A stretch of DNA of 64,000 bases from Gloeobacter kilaueensis JS1 (GCF_000484535.1 NC_022600.1:124001-188000); one strand, 5' to 3'. Shown: positions 33,374-42,456, counted from the first letter of the stretch. Numbers and translations: made by a program. Notes: generated by a model not told the origin, from the letters alone.

Positions 33374-33701
33374 CCAGAGATAAGCGGCAGCACATCCCGG
33401 TTGGCGGTGGTCTGCAGTTGGTCTATCCAACCTTCATATCAGCTTTAAGTTCGAGTCTAGGGAATCCTTTATCTTGGTCTATAGATACCAGCGCCGTTCT
33501 ACCCCCCAAAGCGAGTAGATGGTTCTGCAAGCAGAGCTTTCCAGGCTTGTTTCAGAAGCACCCTACCGTGAGTGGGAGATAGCGGCACCAATCGTTCTGC
33601 GTCTGCGCGAGCCTCCCTCCTCGCATCGATCGTCGTCAATCTTGCCCATGGCCTTTCCACCATGTGGAATTCGTCTTACTTTTTACCGAGAGGAGAGCAG
33701 A
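33374..33701. other. Gene-free region
   Basis: Contains two copies of TTGGTCTAT (33418 and 33474) and no convincing start before ATG 33702. The frame of the following HTH gene stays open upstream to 33519 but the residues there look non-coding. No structured RNA or terminator recognised. Confidence 0.4.
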
Positions 33702-34214
33702 ATGCCGAGGCGGATTACCATTACTCCGCATTTGAGTATCGAGGAACTAGAAAAGCGCTATCGGCGCGCTTCCGATGCCGTTGTCCGCGCCCAGTTTCAG
33801 ATTCTCTGGCTGTTGAGCCAGGGCAGATCGACCCGGCAGGTGGCCGAGGTGACAGGCTACTCAGCACCCTGGATCCGGATGATCGTTCGCCGCTACAACC
33901 GCTCCGGCCCTGCTGCGATTACCGATGGCCGGCGCACCAATCCCGGAGCACAACCGCTACTGCCAGAACAGTTGCAGAGCGAGTTGTACCGGGCGCTTCA
34001 GGCCGATCCGCCCGATGGGGGCAAGTGGAACAGCCGCAAGGTGGCCGAATGGATGAGCAAGCAACTGAACCGCTCCGTCGCCGTGCAGCGGGGCTGGGAG
34101 TACCTGCGTGCTCTCGAAAGCGATGCGCCCCCGTTCCAGATGCCCCACCCGCGCATTCAGTCGCTGGCGGCCCGATTCCGCAAACAGATCGAAGACGACA
34201 ATCCCACCGATTGA
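33702..34214 (+). CDS. IS630-type helix-turn-helix protein (transposase N-terminal half)
   Basis: 170 aa from ATG 33702, preceded by GAGGAGAG. It starts with strands RITITPHLSIEELEKRYR, then a helix-turn-helix (ILWLLSQGRSTRQVAEVTGY, WIRMIVRRYNRSGPAAITDGR in parts) and a second winged-helix unit with GKWNSRKVAEWM. This is the DNA-binding half of IS630/Tc1-mariner-like transposases. The DDE catalytic half is absent: the frame stops at 34214 and the next sequence belongs to a minus-strand gene. No terminal inverted repeats or TA duplications were recognised. It may be a remnant or a domesticated DNA-binding protein. Confidence 0.75.
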   Translation: MPRRITITPHLSIEELEKRYRRASDAVVRAQFQILWLLSQGRSTRQVAEVTGYSAPWIRMIVRRYNRSGPAAITDGRRTNPGAQPLLPEQLQSELYRALQADPPDGGKWNSRKVAEWMSKQLNRSVAVQRGWEYLRALESDAPPFQMPHPRIQSLAARFRKQIEDDNPTD

Positions 34215-34238
34215 GACGCGCTGCAGGAGTGCCGCCAA

Positions 34239-34916
34239 TTACCGGCTGGCGCTCTTGCGCTCCCGCAGAATCTTGCGGGTGGTCCAGGGCGAACCGTCCG
34301 CCTTGTAACAGGTTTCGAGTTTGCAGCGCGTCAGCAGCGCACCGTCCGCTGTAAAGGTGTAAGCGTTCTCAAAGTTGATGCGCACCTCGACCATCGTCAG
34401 CCGACCGCTCGGATAAGCGTAGTAGGAACCGCGAATCGGATAGTCGCCTCGGTCTTCGGGGGAGCCTGAGAGGATGACTTTGCTGACGAGCCGTCCTTGC
34501 TGGTTGTACTGGTAACCTTCGGAACTATTTTCATCCCGGACGTAGTAGCTGCCGTCGGCGAGCACCGTGAGAATGCGGGTGCCGACTTTGTTCTCGCCCT
34601 GGGCGATGGCCAGTTTGTTTTCTTTGAGATACGGATCCAGCAGCGGCCAGCTACCGGTATCGACGCTTTGATCCGCTTCGTCGAGGGCGAGGGCGCGCAG
34701 GTCTTCGAGCGTATAGCGCTTTTCGGTGCGCAGCACAAACGCCTGTTGACCATACGCGCCCGGAATAGAGAGAAACACGACTGTCAGAAGCAAGAGCGCG
34801 GGCACCGTGGCCCGACAGCACCGTGCGCGAAGAGCAGACAACCGTGCCCAATCCGGCGGAGCGATAAAAAATCCAGACAGACCGGCAACAAGCCGGATCC
34901 ACAGTGACGAAGGCAT
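34239..34916 (-). CDS. Exported or membrane-anchored hypothetical protein
   Basis: 225 aa from ATG 34916; GTG 34925 would add three residues. A hydrophobic segment (about residues 42-58, VPALLLLTVVFLSIPGAYG) preceded by Arg-rich sequence acts as signal peptide or anchor. The exported part starts with a helix around TLEDLRALALDEADQS and continues as strands with RDENSSEGYQYNQQGRL and NFENAYTFTADG, suggesting a beta-sheet of toast-rack type. Two cysteines near the end (CKLETCYK) could form a disulfide. Not recognised as a named family. Convergent with the HTH gene. Confidence 0.6.
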   Translation of the reverse strand: MPSSLWIRLVAGLSGFFIAPPDWARLSALRARCCRATVPALLLLTVVFLSIPGAYGQQAFVLRTEKRYTLEDLRALALDEADQSVDTGSWPLLDPYLKENKLAIAQGENKVGTRILTVLADGSYYVRDENSSEGYQYNQQGRLVSKVILSGSPEDRGDYPIRGSYYAYPSGRLTMVEVRINFENAYTFTADGALLTRCKLETCYKADGSPWTTRKILRERKSASR

Positions 34917-35065
34917 GGTCAACACTCTTCAAATAACCCCTGCTTGTAGATTAAAGACACCTGACCGTCCCGTCCGTGAAGATCCGATAAAGAACTGCTC
35001 TTCGTCTATAAACTGCGGAGTCGCCGCCCCGTAGGCTATGATATGAAGCCGGACTGAGCGTCCAG

Positions 35066-35137
35066 GGCGGCATAGCCAAGTGGTAAGGCAAGGGTCTGCA
35101 AAACCCTCATCCGGCAGTTCAAATCTGCCTGCCGCCT
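35066..35137 (+). tRNA. trnC: tRNA-Cys (GCA)
   Basis: Complete cloverleaf: acceptor stem GGCGGCA/TGCCGCC, D-arm with AGCCAAGTGGTAAGGC, anticodon stem AGGGT/ACCCT around loop CTGCAAA with anticodon GCA, T-arm GGCAG-TTCAAAT-CTGCC. The discriminator base is U, as required for Cys identity. CCA is not encoded. A -10-like TATGAT lies at 35037-35042. Confidence 0.97.
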
Positions 35138-35173
35138 CTTCATCCAGACCAGCTTCGCAACTGGAATTGAACG

Positions 35174-35791
35174 TTGCCTGCGCTACTTTGGAGGGAACGA
35201 ACGGTTTTTACCTGTGCTCTCCCACCCCGGCCTCCTTACTTTTCTGCCAAGGAGTACCTGCAGATTGAGGCGCAAAGCCCGATCAAGCACGAGTACATCG
35301 ACGGTCGGCTCTACGCGATGGTCGGGGTGAGTGAAGCGCACAACCTCATCGCCGGCAACCTTATTACCCTTTTGCGCAATCATCTACGCGGTTCGGGTTG
35401 CCGCGTTTTCTTCTCCGGTATGAAAGTGCGCATCGAGGCGCGCAATCGGTTCTACTATCCGGATGTGCTGGTCACCTGGGACGAGCGGGACAGAGACAGG
35501 GACACACTGCACTTCAAGCGCTTTCCGAAATTGATCGTCGAAATCCTCTCCGACTCCACCGAGGCGTTCGACCGGGGAGACAAGTTCGAGGACTACCAGA
35601 GCCTCGAAAGCCTGCGCGAGTACGTCCTGGTCAGCTCCAAGAGGCCACTGGTGCAGTGCTTCCGGCGAACCGACGCGAGACTGTGGGTGCTGCAGTCTTA
35701 CACGGGCGAGCAGGAAAGCTTCGAGCTGCTGAGCCTTGATTTATTAGCCCCACTCGCTGCCCTGTACGAAGATGTATCTTTATTGGGTTAA
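35174..35791 (+). CDS. Uma2-family (DUF820) putative endonuclease
   Basis: 205 aa, TTG start at 35174 (a stop lies two codons upstream, GGAA about seven bases before). Family features: YFSAKEYLQIEAQSPIKHEY in part, DGRLYAMVG, the nuclease-like core YYPDVLVTWD with Asp, LIVEILSDSTEAFDRGDKF in part with Glu and Lys, and YQSLESLREYVLV. This subgroup is closer to the typical cyanobacterial Uma2 proteins than the copy at 25344. It starts 37 bases after the tRNA-Cys gene. Confidence 0.85.
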   Translation: MPALLWRERTVFTCALPPRPPYFSAKEYLQIEAQSPIKHEYIDGRLYAMVGVSEAHNLIAGNLITLLRNHLRGSGCRVFFSGMKVRIEARNRFYYPDVLVTWDERDRDRDTLHFKRFPKLIVEILSDSTEAFDRGDKFEDYQSLESLREYVLVSSKRPLVQCFRRTDARLWVLQSYTGEQESFELLSLDLLAPLAALYEDVSLLG

Positions 35792-35841
35792 ATGCAGGCA
35801 AGTGGCCCGGTTCCATTGCCGTCCACGGGAAAGGGTGAATC

Positions 35842-37449
35842 TCACCCGCTCGTCCCGCGTGGTTGGGTAGCGCTTCTGAAGTAATCGAGCACATTCAGCT
35901 CGCCCCGACGAATTCGCTCCACCGGCGGCAGGCGGTCAAGGCGGGCCAGCTCTTCGATCGCTGCCATCTCGGTGTCCCGCTGGCTCGCTGCTACGGCCAC
36001 CACCCGGTTCTCGCGGACGAAAAAAGCCATAAACTGGCGCTTCTCAGGCTCGCCATCAAAAAGAATGTCATCCCATTCACTGGCGTGGCCGACGTAGCGC
36101 AACGGGAACTCGAACTGCAGGGTCCAGAAAACCGGCGCGGCTTTGAAGCGCTCCGCCCGGCCCAGCATGTTGCGGGCGGCGGTGTGGCCCTGCTGAGCAG
36201 CGATCCGCCAGTGCTCGATGCGCAGTGTTCCGCCCTTGCCGTCCGGGTAGCGGGCGATGTCCCCGGCGGCGTAGAGTCCGTCGGCGGCTAACAGATAATC
36301 GTCCACGAGCACACTCTTGTCCTTCTCGTGGAGCGTTACGCCGGAGAGAAGGTCCGTGGCCGGTGCGACACCGACGCCGACGATTACCATTTCTGCCGGC
36401 AAGCGTTCGCCGTGCTCGAGCACGACCGCTTCAACAGCGCTCTCTCCTTCAAGGCGGGCCACCTTCGCTCCGAGGCGAAAGGCGACGCCCTGCTCGGCGT
36501 GGACCTGCTGAAAGACGCGGCCAATCCGCTCGCCCAAAATCGGCTCGAAGGGCACCTGCTCCGGTGAGACGACGGTGATGTTTGCTCCCCGCTGGCGCAG
36601 CGCTGAGGCCGTCTCCATACCGATGAAGCTGGAGCCGACGACGACCACCTGCATGTCCGCTTTCACCATCGCCAGGATCTGCTGGCTGTCTTTGAAGCTG
36701 CGCAGGGTGAAGACTCCACCCAGATCTGCTCCTGGTGCCGAAAGCTGGCGCGGTTTGCCGCCGGTGGCCACCAGTAGCGCGTCGTAGATAAGGGAGGTGC
36801 CGTCCTCGAAGTGCAGCGTTTTTGTCTGGGCGTCTACCTGGCTCACTGCCTTACCGAAGTGCAACTCGATGTCGTGCTCGCGGTAAAAATCCGGCGAGCG
36901 CAATGGCATCTGTTCGGCTTCGACTTTGCCCATCAGATAATCTTTGCTGAGCCAGGTGCGATCGTAGGGCACCGCCTGCTCTTTGCCCACAAAGACAATC
37001 CGGCCTTTGAAACCTTCCTGCCGCAGCATCTCCACCGCCGCCGCTCCCGCTGCTCCGGTACCGAGGACGACGAAGGTGCGGGCATCCGCTTCCCGATCCT
37101 GCTTGGCCATCGGCGGAGTACACTGGCCCGTCGCCCCCTCCGGCACGCTTACGATCACCGCATCCCCCTCACTGCGCGTCTGGTAATGCTCCAGCGAGTC
37201 GAGGCCCGGCGGTTCCAATTGGCGGCCCGTCGCCAGGGCAAAGCAGGCGTTGTGCCAGGGACAGACGATGTGTCCTTCTGACACTACCCCCTCCGCCAGG
37301 GGAGCGCCGTAGTGGGTGCAGTAGGCACCGAGGGCGTGGACGGTGCCGTTTACCTGGACCAGCAATACGTCGGTATCGCCCACCTTGATCTGCTTTGGCT
37401 GCCGCTCACTTAATTCGCTGCGGGAAATGGACACTTCGATGCTGGCCAC
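35842..37449 (-). CDS. Rieske [2Fe-2S] ferredoxin fused to AIF-type FAD/NAD(P)H oxidoreductase
   Basis: 535 aa, GTG start. The first 105 residues form a Rieske domain: Cys44-x-His46 (YCTHYGAPL) and Cys63-x2-His66 (CPWHNACF). After a linker comes a two-dinucleotide-fold flavoprotein: VVLGTGAAGAAAVEML (FAD), VVVVGSSFIGMETASAL (NAD(P)H), and ADGLYAAGDIAR (second FAD motif). The C terminus has the AIF/ferredoxin reductase-type HWRIAAQQGHTAARNMLG in part and a dimerisation domain. Domain order matches AIFM3/AIFL-like proteins and some dioxygenase reductases. No oxygenase gene is nearby, so the electron acceptor is unknown. It begins 4 bases after the CAP lipoprotein stop. Confidence 0.92.
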   Translation of the reverse strand: MASIEVSISRSELSERQPKQIKVGDTDVLLVQVNGTVHALGAYCTHYGAPLAEGVVSEGHIVCPWHNACFALATGRQLEPPGLDSLEHYQTRSEGDAVIVSVPEGATGQCTPPMAKQDREADARTFVVLGTGAAGAAAVEMLRQEGFKGRIVFVGKEQAVPYDRTWLSKDYLMGKVEAEQMPLRSPDFYREHDIELHFGKAVSQVDAQTKTLHFEDGTSLIYDALLVATGGKPRQLSAPGADLGGVFTLRSFKDSQQILAMVKADMQVVVVGSSFIGMETASALRQRGANITVVSPEQVPFEPILGERIGRVFQQVHAEQGVAFRLGAKVARLEGESAVEAVVLEHGERLPAEMVIVGVGVAPATDLLSGVTLHEKDKSVLVDDYLLAADGLYAAGDIARYPDGKGGTLRIEHWRIAAQQGHTAARNMLGRAERFKAAPVFWTLQFEFPLRYVGHASEWDDILFDGEPEKRQFMAFFVRENRVVAVAASQRDTEMAAIEELARLDRLPPVERIRRGELNVLDYFRSATQPRGTSG

Positions 37450-37453
37450 GATG

Positions 37454-38032
37454 CTAGAACCCCTTGAGAAACACCTGTGTAAAGTAGACCGTCCGGCCCC
37501 GCTGCCAGATACCGACGCCCGTCTCCTCGAAGACGGGCCTGAGGATGTTCTCGCGGTGGCCGGGACTTTTCATCCAACCGGCGACCGCGAGGGGAGCCGG
37601 GCGGGGCGAACCACCGATAAGGGCCAGATTCTCGCCCACGACCAGATAAAAGACCCCGGCGGAGCGCACCCGGTCCGCCACGCTCTTACCGTTCGAGTCG
37701 TAGTGGCTGAAGAATTTTTGCTCCGCCATCAGGCGGCTGTAGCGGCGCGCCACCTGGGCAAGCTTCGGATTCTCCCTGAGAGGCTGCAGTTTGTTGCGCA
37801 CCCGAATCGCGTTGATATCCTGCAGCACCTGGCTTTCCATGCGGCCCAGGGCAGGCGATTGGGGAGTATCGCCGTTCACGGTTGGAGCAGGCTGCTGCTT
37901 CGCTGCTGTCTTGTCCACCAGCGAGGAAAAGCGCGACTGGAGCACCCCCGTATCGCCGCAGCCCACCAGCAGTGACGTGAGGCCGGCGAGGAGTGCCGGG
38001 GCCATAGTCGTCTTCAACTGCCCACTCAGCAT
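37454..38032 (-). CDS. CAP/SCP-domain lipoprotein
   Basis: 192 aa from ATG 38032. The signal peptide ends in LLVGC, a good lipobox, so the mature protein begins with a lipidated Cys at about residue 25. The CAP domain (about 68-190) has VLQDINAIRVRNKLQPL, KLAQVARRYSRLMAE, the His motif FFSHYDSNG, VVGENLAL and the hallmark MKSPGHRENIL. This is the usual bacterial CAP pattern, whereas the copy at 31064 is more divergent. It forms a tight pair with the Rieske oxidoreductase gene. Confidence 0.9.
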   Translation of the reverse strand: MLSGQLKTTMAPALLAGLTSLLVGCGDTGVLQSRFSSLVDKTAAKQQPAPTVNGDTPQSPALGRMESQVLQDINAIRVRNKLQPLRENPKLAQVARRYSRLMAEQKFFSHYDSNGKSVADRVRSAGVFYLVVGENLALIGGSPRPAPLAVAGWMKSPGHRENILRPVFEETGVGIWQRGRTVYFTQVFLKGF

Positions 38033-38175
38033 GGTTCATGTAGCCCAGAAACCTCTCCATCGTAGAAACGGAGAAATCTCATCGCCTTCTGCCGCCGGTC
38101 AGAGTTGGTGTAGCCCCACCCATCGCCCGAGTATGTCTGCCCTTAACCACCCACTCCAGAGCGGAATGGTAGTGT

Positions 38176-38193
38176 GTACCTTGCAGAAGGTAC
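38176..38193. promoter_or_regulatory. Inverted repeat upstream of RclA-like gene
   Basis: GTACCTT and AAGGTAC are exact reverse complements with a 4-base spacer, in the 284-base divergent region between the CAP lipoprotein and the flavoprotein gene. Position and symmetry suit a repressor or redox-regulator site. Confidence 0.4.
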
Positions 38194-38316
38194 CCCGATC
38201 CGCTGAAAGCACTTGCGTTTGGATTGTGTACCGCCTGCAAAGTCCACCAGTAGAAAGAAAACTGTACTTATCCCAGCAAGGTCGCCGGATAGTTTCTCAC
38301 TGATGGAGAGCAGAAC

Positions 38317-39708
38317 ATGAACATCGAGCATTACGACGCCATTATTATCGGCGGCGGCAAGGCGGGTAAAACCCTTGCACCGGTGCTGGTAAAAGCTGGG
38401 CGAAAGACGGCACTGGTCGAACGGAGTCTGCAGATGATCGGCGGAGGCTGCATCAACATCGCCTGCATTCCGACAAAGACGATGGTGGCGAGCGCCGAAG
38501 TAGCCCACACAGCTCAAAACAGTGCCGTCTACGGTGTCAACGCCGGTGTGCCTGTGGTCGATTTAGACGCAGTTATTCGACGCAAGCGAGCGGTCGTCCA
38601 GGCTCTGCGCGAAGTGAATCTGCACAATCTCGAAAATGCTCTGGGCCACGAGTTGATTATCGGCCTGGGACGCTTCGTTGGACCCAAAACGGTCGAAGTC
38701 CAGACCGATGAGGGGACGAGGCGACTACTCTCGGCGGACGAGATTTTTATCAATACTGGCACCCGCCCCCTGATTCCTCCGTTGCCCGGCCTCAAAGAAG
38801 CCGGGTTTTTAACGAGCGAATCGATCATGGAACTGGAAGGAGCGGTACCGGAGCACCTGATTGTTCTGGGGAGCGGCTATATCGGCCTGGAATTTGCCCA
38901 GATGTTCCGCCGCTACGGCTCACGGGTCACTGTCGTCGGTCAAAGCGCCCAGATCCTCACCCAGCAGGATCCAGACATCGCCAACGCCGTGCAAAAGCTA
39001 CTGGAGCAAGAAGGGATTGGGTTTGTGCTGGAAGCAAAAGCCTTGAGAGTCGATCGCTCCGGTAGCACGACCGTGCTCCAGTTGCATGTCGCCGATGGGA
39101 AGTTGAACCTCGAAGGAAGCCACCTGCTCGTCGCCGTCGGTCGCGCCCCGACCACGGACATCTTGAATCTTGCTGCTACCGGGGTGACGGTGGACGGGCG
39201 CGGATTTATCCCGGTCAATGACCGGCTGGAGACGAACGTCGCTGGAATCTGGGCATTGGGCGACATCAACGGCGGCCCGCAGTATACCCACATTGCCCTC
39301 GACGATTATCGGATCGTGAGGGCAAACCTGCTGGAGGGAGGCAACCGCAGCCGAAACGACCGCCTGGTGCCTTCTGCTCTATTTATCGACCCGGAACTGG
39401 CGCACGTAGGTCTTACCGAAACCGAAGCCCGGCACCAGGGACTCGATATCCGGATAGCCAAGGTAGACGCAGCGGCTGTTCCCCGCGCCAGAACCCTGGG
39501 CCGGACCGAGGGACTTTTGAAAGCGATTGTAGATGCTCAGACCGGTCATATTCTCGGCTGTACGCTTCTCTGCCAGGCAGCGGGCGAAGTGATTTCAACG
39601 GTGCAGATGGCGATGACCGCCCGGCTGCCCTACACGGTTCTGCGCGACGGCGTGCTCACCCATCCGACGATGGCCGAGGGGTTGAACGTCCTTTTCTCGA
39701 AACTATAA
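38317..39708 (+). CDS. Class I pyridine nucleotide-disulfide oxidoreductase (RclA/MerA-like)
   Basis: 463 aa; ATG preceded by GGAGAGCAGAAC. FAD motif AIIIGGGKAGKTLA; redox-active disulfide Cys45/Cys50 in GGGCINIACIPTK; NAD(P)H motif LIVLGSGYIGLEFA; second FAD motif GIWALGDINGG; C-terminal dimer domain ending LTHPTMAEGLN with the conserved His-Pro. There is no N-terminal heavy-metal domain and no C-terminal Cys pair, so mercuric reductase is unlikely. RclA-type copper or hypochlorite-stress reductases and related enzymes are the best match. Lacks lipoamide-complex neighbours, so not a dihydrolipoamide dehydrogenase by context. Confidence 0.85.
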   Translation: MNIEHYDAIIIGGGKAGKTLAPVLVKAGRKTALVERSLQMIGGGCINIACIPTKTMVASAEVAHTAQNSAVYGVNAGVPVVDLDAVIRRKRAVVQALREVNLHNLENALGHELIIGLGRFVGPKTVEVQTDEGTRRLLSADEIFINTGTRPLIPPLPGLKEAGFLTSESIMELEGAVPEHLIVLGSGYIGLEFAQMFRRYGSRVTVVGQSAQILTQQDPDIANAVQKLLEQEGIGFVLEAKALRVDRSGSTTVLQLHVADGKLNLEGSHLLVAVGRAPTTDILNLAATGVTVDGRGFIPVNDRLETNVAGIWALGDINGGPQYTHIALDDYRIVRANLLEGGNRSRNDRLVPSALFIDPELAHVGLTETEARHQGLDIRIAKVDAAAVPRARTLGRTEGLLKAIVDAQTGHILGCTLLCQAAGEVISTVQMAMTARLPYTVLRDGVLTHPTMAEGLNVLFSKL

Positions 39709-39970
39709 GTGGTTTCAACTGGAGCCAGGGGTCTTCAAAAAGCTCTGCTGTGGATTGGGGGCATTTTCCCAGAGTGCTCAAAGTGAGAAAACCAGTACAG
39801 CACCAGCAGGTGTTATGGATGGTCATTACTGAAACCAGCAGTATGGCCTTGCCACGCTGTGCATTGAAACTTACGCTGTTGAGAGCCAAGGTGGCAGGGC
39901 AACTTTATGAATCGTATAAACTTCGGCCTACTGGCTGCGATTCCAACCAAAAACACAGATCTCGTAGGAC

Positions 39971-40927
39971 ATGCCCGTTAACCTCGATAAGCCTCAGCAC
40001 TGGAAAACGGACATCTCCGCCTCCGTGGATATGTACAACGCCTGGTTTATGCGTTTCGCCCCTGAAGCTTTCCGTAGAACTCGAATTCAGACCACCCAGG
40101 ATGTTGAAGCCGCTTTGGCTACCACTGAGAACCTGACGGATATCAAGCCGTCCACCATCCGCAATAGCCCCGCCATTTTGCCGACCTTGCGCATGTCCAC
40201 CTGCCCGCCGCTGGCTGTGGACAGACTTATCGGTCTGGCCAGGGTCTCCCCTGGCTTGGTCAAGACTATGGAGCAGGGGAAACGGCTGCCACCTCAAATG
40301 AACGTTGCTCAAGCAGACACTGAGCTGGCGAGAGTTGCTGATGTTATTGAGCGTCTGGCAGACCCTGATATTTTTGTGTGGATTGGCCGACCTGCGCCGG
40401 CAACGACGCAAGAAATCCATCGCGCTGCGATCATCGTCGCCGATCGGCTGTGCGGCGCTGTCACTAATCCAATCATTCGTAACGCCCAGGAGGCGCGGCA
40501 ACTCGCCGCTATCAAGGCTTGGTTGGAGGCCAGGGGCTATACACCTGCCCCCAATGGCATTCGCTTCAACACTATGCAGCCGGGGACGTTCAGTTTTCGC
40601 ATGAACGTTCCTGTCACACAGTCTGGTCGTGTGCAAAGTATAAACATTCCTATCGATGCGGTAATTATGCCACGGACAGCCGCGCCGGGTTCGCTGCCGA
40701 TTTTCTTCGAGGCCAAATCGGCTGGCGACTTTACTAACACCAACAAGCGCCGCAAGGAAGAGGCTGTCAAGATGGCCCAGCTCCGCACCACCCACGGGCT
40801 CGGGGTGCAGTTCAATCTTTTCCTGTGCGGCTACTTCGATAGCGGTTATCTCGGCTATGAGGCAGCCGAAGGCATTGACTGGGTATGGGAGCATCGGATC
40901 GACGATTTGGCTTTGTTCGGACTCTAA
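39971..40927 (+). CDS. XamI-type type II restriction endonuclease
   Basis: 318 aa. Recognised as XamI-family by its start (PQHWKTDISASVDMYNAWF in part), the KPSTIRNSPAILPTLRMST block, and the C-terminal catalytic region. That region has a PD-(D/E)xK pattern: INIPIDAVIM with Asp, then IFFEAKSAGD with Glu-x-Lys (about residues 225-255). XamI cuts GTCGAC; this enzyme's site is inferred to be the same or similar but is not proven. The methyltransferase gene starts two bases after the stop. No controller gene is seen. The sequence is somewhat less GC-rich than nearby genes, compatible with transfer. Confidence 0.85.
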   Translation: MPVNLDKPQHWKTDISASVDMYNAWFMRFAPEAFRRTRIQTTQDVEAALATTENLTDIKPSTIRNSPAILPTLRMSTCPPLAVDRLIGLARVSPGLVKTMEQGKRLPPQMNVAQADTELARVADVIERLADPDIFVWIGRPAPATTQEIHRAAIIVADRLCGAVTNPIIRNAQEARQLAAIKAWLEARGYTPAPNGIRFNTMQPGTFSFRMNVPVTQSGRVQSINIPIDAVIMPRTAAPGSLPIFFEAKSAGDFTNTNKRRKEEAVKMAQLRTTHGLGVQFNLFLCGYFDSGYLGYEAAEGIDWVWEHRIDDLALFGL

Positions 40928-40929
40928 AC

Positions 40930-42456
40930 ATGGGACATAGCTTTGCCGCTCTCGAAGAACAGCGGTTACTCCTGCAAGCCAGTCTAGATGGCCTGAAAAC
41001 TCAGGCCGCACGGAACAAGTTGGGCCAATTTGCTACTCCGTCCGCGCTTGCGCAGGAGATTATGCGCTGCGCTGCAGCGCTCATGCCTGCTGGTGCGCCT
41101 GTGCGCTTTCTCGACCCGGCCATCGGTACAGGGGCATTCTATGCGGCGTTGCGCACTGTGTTTCCAGAAAACCAGGTGCACGAAGCAGTCGGCTTTGAGG
41201 TGGATACCCACTACGGCCAACCAGCACGGCAGTTGTGGCAAGAAACCGGTCTTGACCTAACGCTGGCGGATTTCACCCGGCAGCCGGCATCACCCCGCTT
41301 TAATCTAGTCATCTGCAACCCGCCTTACGTCCGACATCATCACCTGAACAATGATGACAAAGCACGGCTGCAGCTCAGCACCATCCGGGCCTGCGGCACT
41401 AAAATGAGCGGCTTGGCGGGCCTCTATTGTCATTTCCTGGGGCTGTCGCACGCCTGGATGGCGGAAGGTGGTCTCGCCGGCTGGCTCATCCCCAGCGAAT
41501 TCATGGATGTAAATTACGGTCAAGCGGTCAAGCGATACCTGCTGGAGCAGATGACGCTGCTGCATATTCATCGCTTTGACCCGAGCGATGTGCAATTTGC
41601 CGACGCGTTGGTTTCCTCGGCACTGGTCTGGTTCCGCAAAACGCTGCCCTCGCCCGACCATGCTGTCACTTTTAGCTTTGGTGGCAGTTTGAGTGCGCCA
41701 AAGCTGATACGTGTGGTGCCGGCAAGTGCTCTGGCCCGTGAAGCAAAATGGACACGGTTTCCGGCGACGGATATTCGCAATAACGACTCGCTGCCGACCA
41801 TCGCGGACTTGTTCAAAATCAGGCGCGGTCTCGCAACCGGTAACAATAATTACTTTATTCTCTCGAACGAAGAAATCAGGGCACGCGCGCTACCGCTGGA
41901 ATGCTTCCGCCCTATTCTGCCGAGCCCCCGCTATCTCACCACAGATATCGTCGAGGCTGATGCGATGGGTCTGCCTGTCCTTGAGCACCGTCTTTTTCTG
42001 CTGGACGTGCGCTTGAGCGAAGCTGAGATCGAGTGCCGCTATCCACGCCTCCTGGCTTATCTCGAAGAGGGCAAGGCCCAGGGCCTGCACGAGGGCTACT
42101 TGTGCAGCCATCGCTCCCCCTGGTACAGTCAGGAAAATCGGCCCCCAGCCCCGATAGTTTGCACCTATATGGGTCGGGGCGACGCCAAGAGCGGACGATC
42201 TTTCCGTTTCATCCTCAATCTGTCGCAAGCGACCGTAGCGAACGTCTATCTCGCCATGTATCCAAGGCCGCCGCTCGCCCAAGCGCTAAAGCGCGAGCCA
42301 GCCTTAATCCGGCGTCTGTGGCAGGTGTTGAACCAGATTACGCCTGAGCAGCTTTTGAGCGAAGGACGCGTTTATGGTGGCGGCCTGCACAAACTAGAGC
42401 CGAAGGAGTTGGCGAAAGTGCCAGCTTGTGCCCTGCTCTCCTTGATCTCGAACTGA
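40930..42456 (+). CDS. N6-adenine DNA methyltransferase of the XamI-type system
   Basis: 508 aa from ATG 40930. The SAM-binding motif I is FLDPAIGTGAFY (about 60-71) and the catalytic motif IV is NPPY (about 130), preceded by the gamma-class order. KLGQFATPSALAQEIM near the N terminus is the usual lead-in of Eco57I/TaqI-like methyltransferases. The C-terminal 250 residues form a target recognition domain, with KIRRGLATGNNNYF typical of TaqI-like enzymes. It protects the host from the upstream nuclease. The short gap implies co-transcription, with the nuclease first. Confidence 0.92.
   Translation: MGHSFAALEEQRLLLQASLDGLKTQAARNKLGQFATPSALAQEIMRCAAALMPAGAPVRFLDPAIGTGAFYAALRTVFPENQVHEAVGFEVDTHYGQPARQLWQETGLDLTLADFTRQPASPRFNLVICNPPYVRHHHLNNDDKARLQLSTIRACGTKMSGLAGLYCHFLGLSHAWMAEGGLAGWLIPSEFMDVNYGQAVKRYLLEQMTLLHIHRFDPSDVQFADALVSSALVWFRKTLPSPDHAVTFSFGGSLSAPKLIRVVPASALAREAKWTRFPATDIRNNDSLPTIADLFKIRRGLATGNNNYFILSNEEIRARALPLECFRPILPSPRYLTTDIVEADAMGLPVLEHRLFLLDVRLSEAEIECRYPRLLAYLEEGKAQGLHEGYLCSHRSPWYSQENRPPAPIVCTYMGRGDAKSGRSFRFILNLSQATVANVYLAMYPRPPLAQALKREPALIRRLWQVLNQITPEQLLSEGRVYGGGLHKLEPKELAKVPACALLSLISN

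Noticed and set aside
39656-39889. 77-codon minus-strand frame between the flavoprotein and XamI genes
   Set aside because: Overlaps the end of the flavoprotein gene and has irregular codon use; a faint resemblance to a transposase remnant could not be supported.
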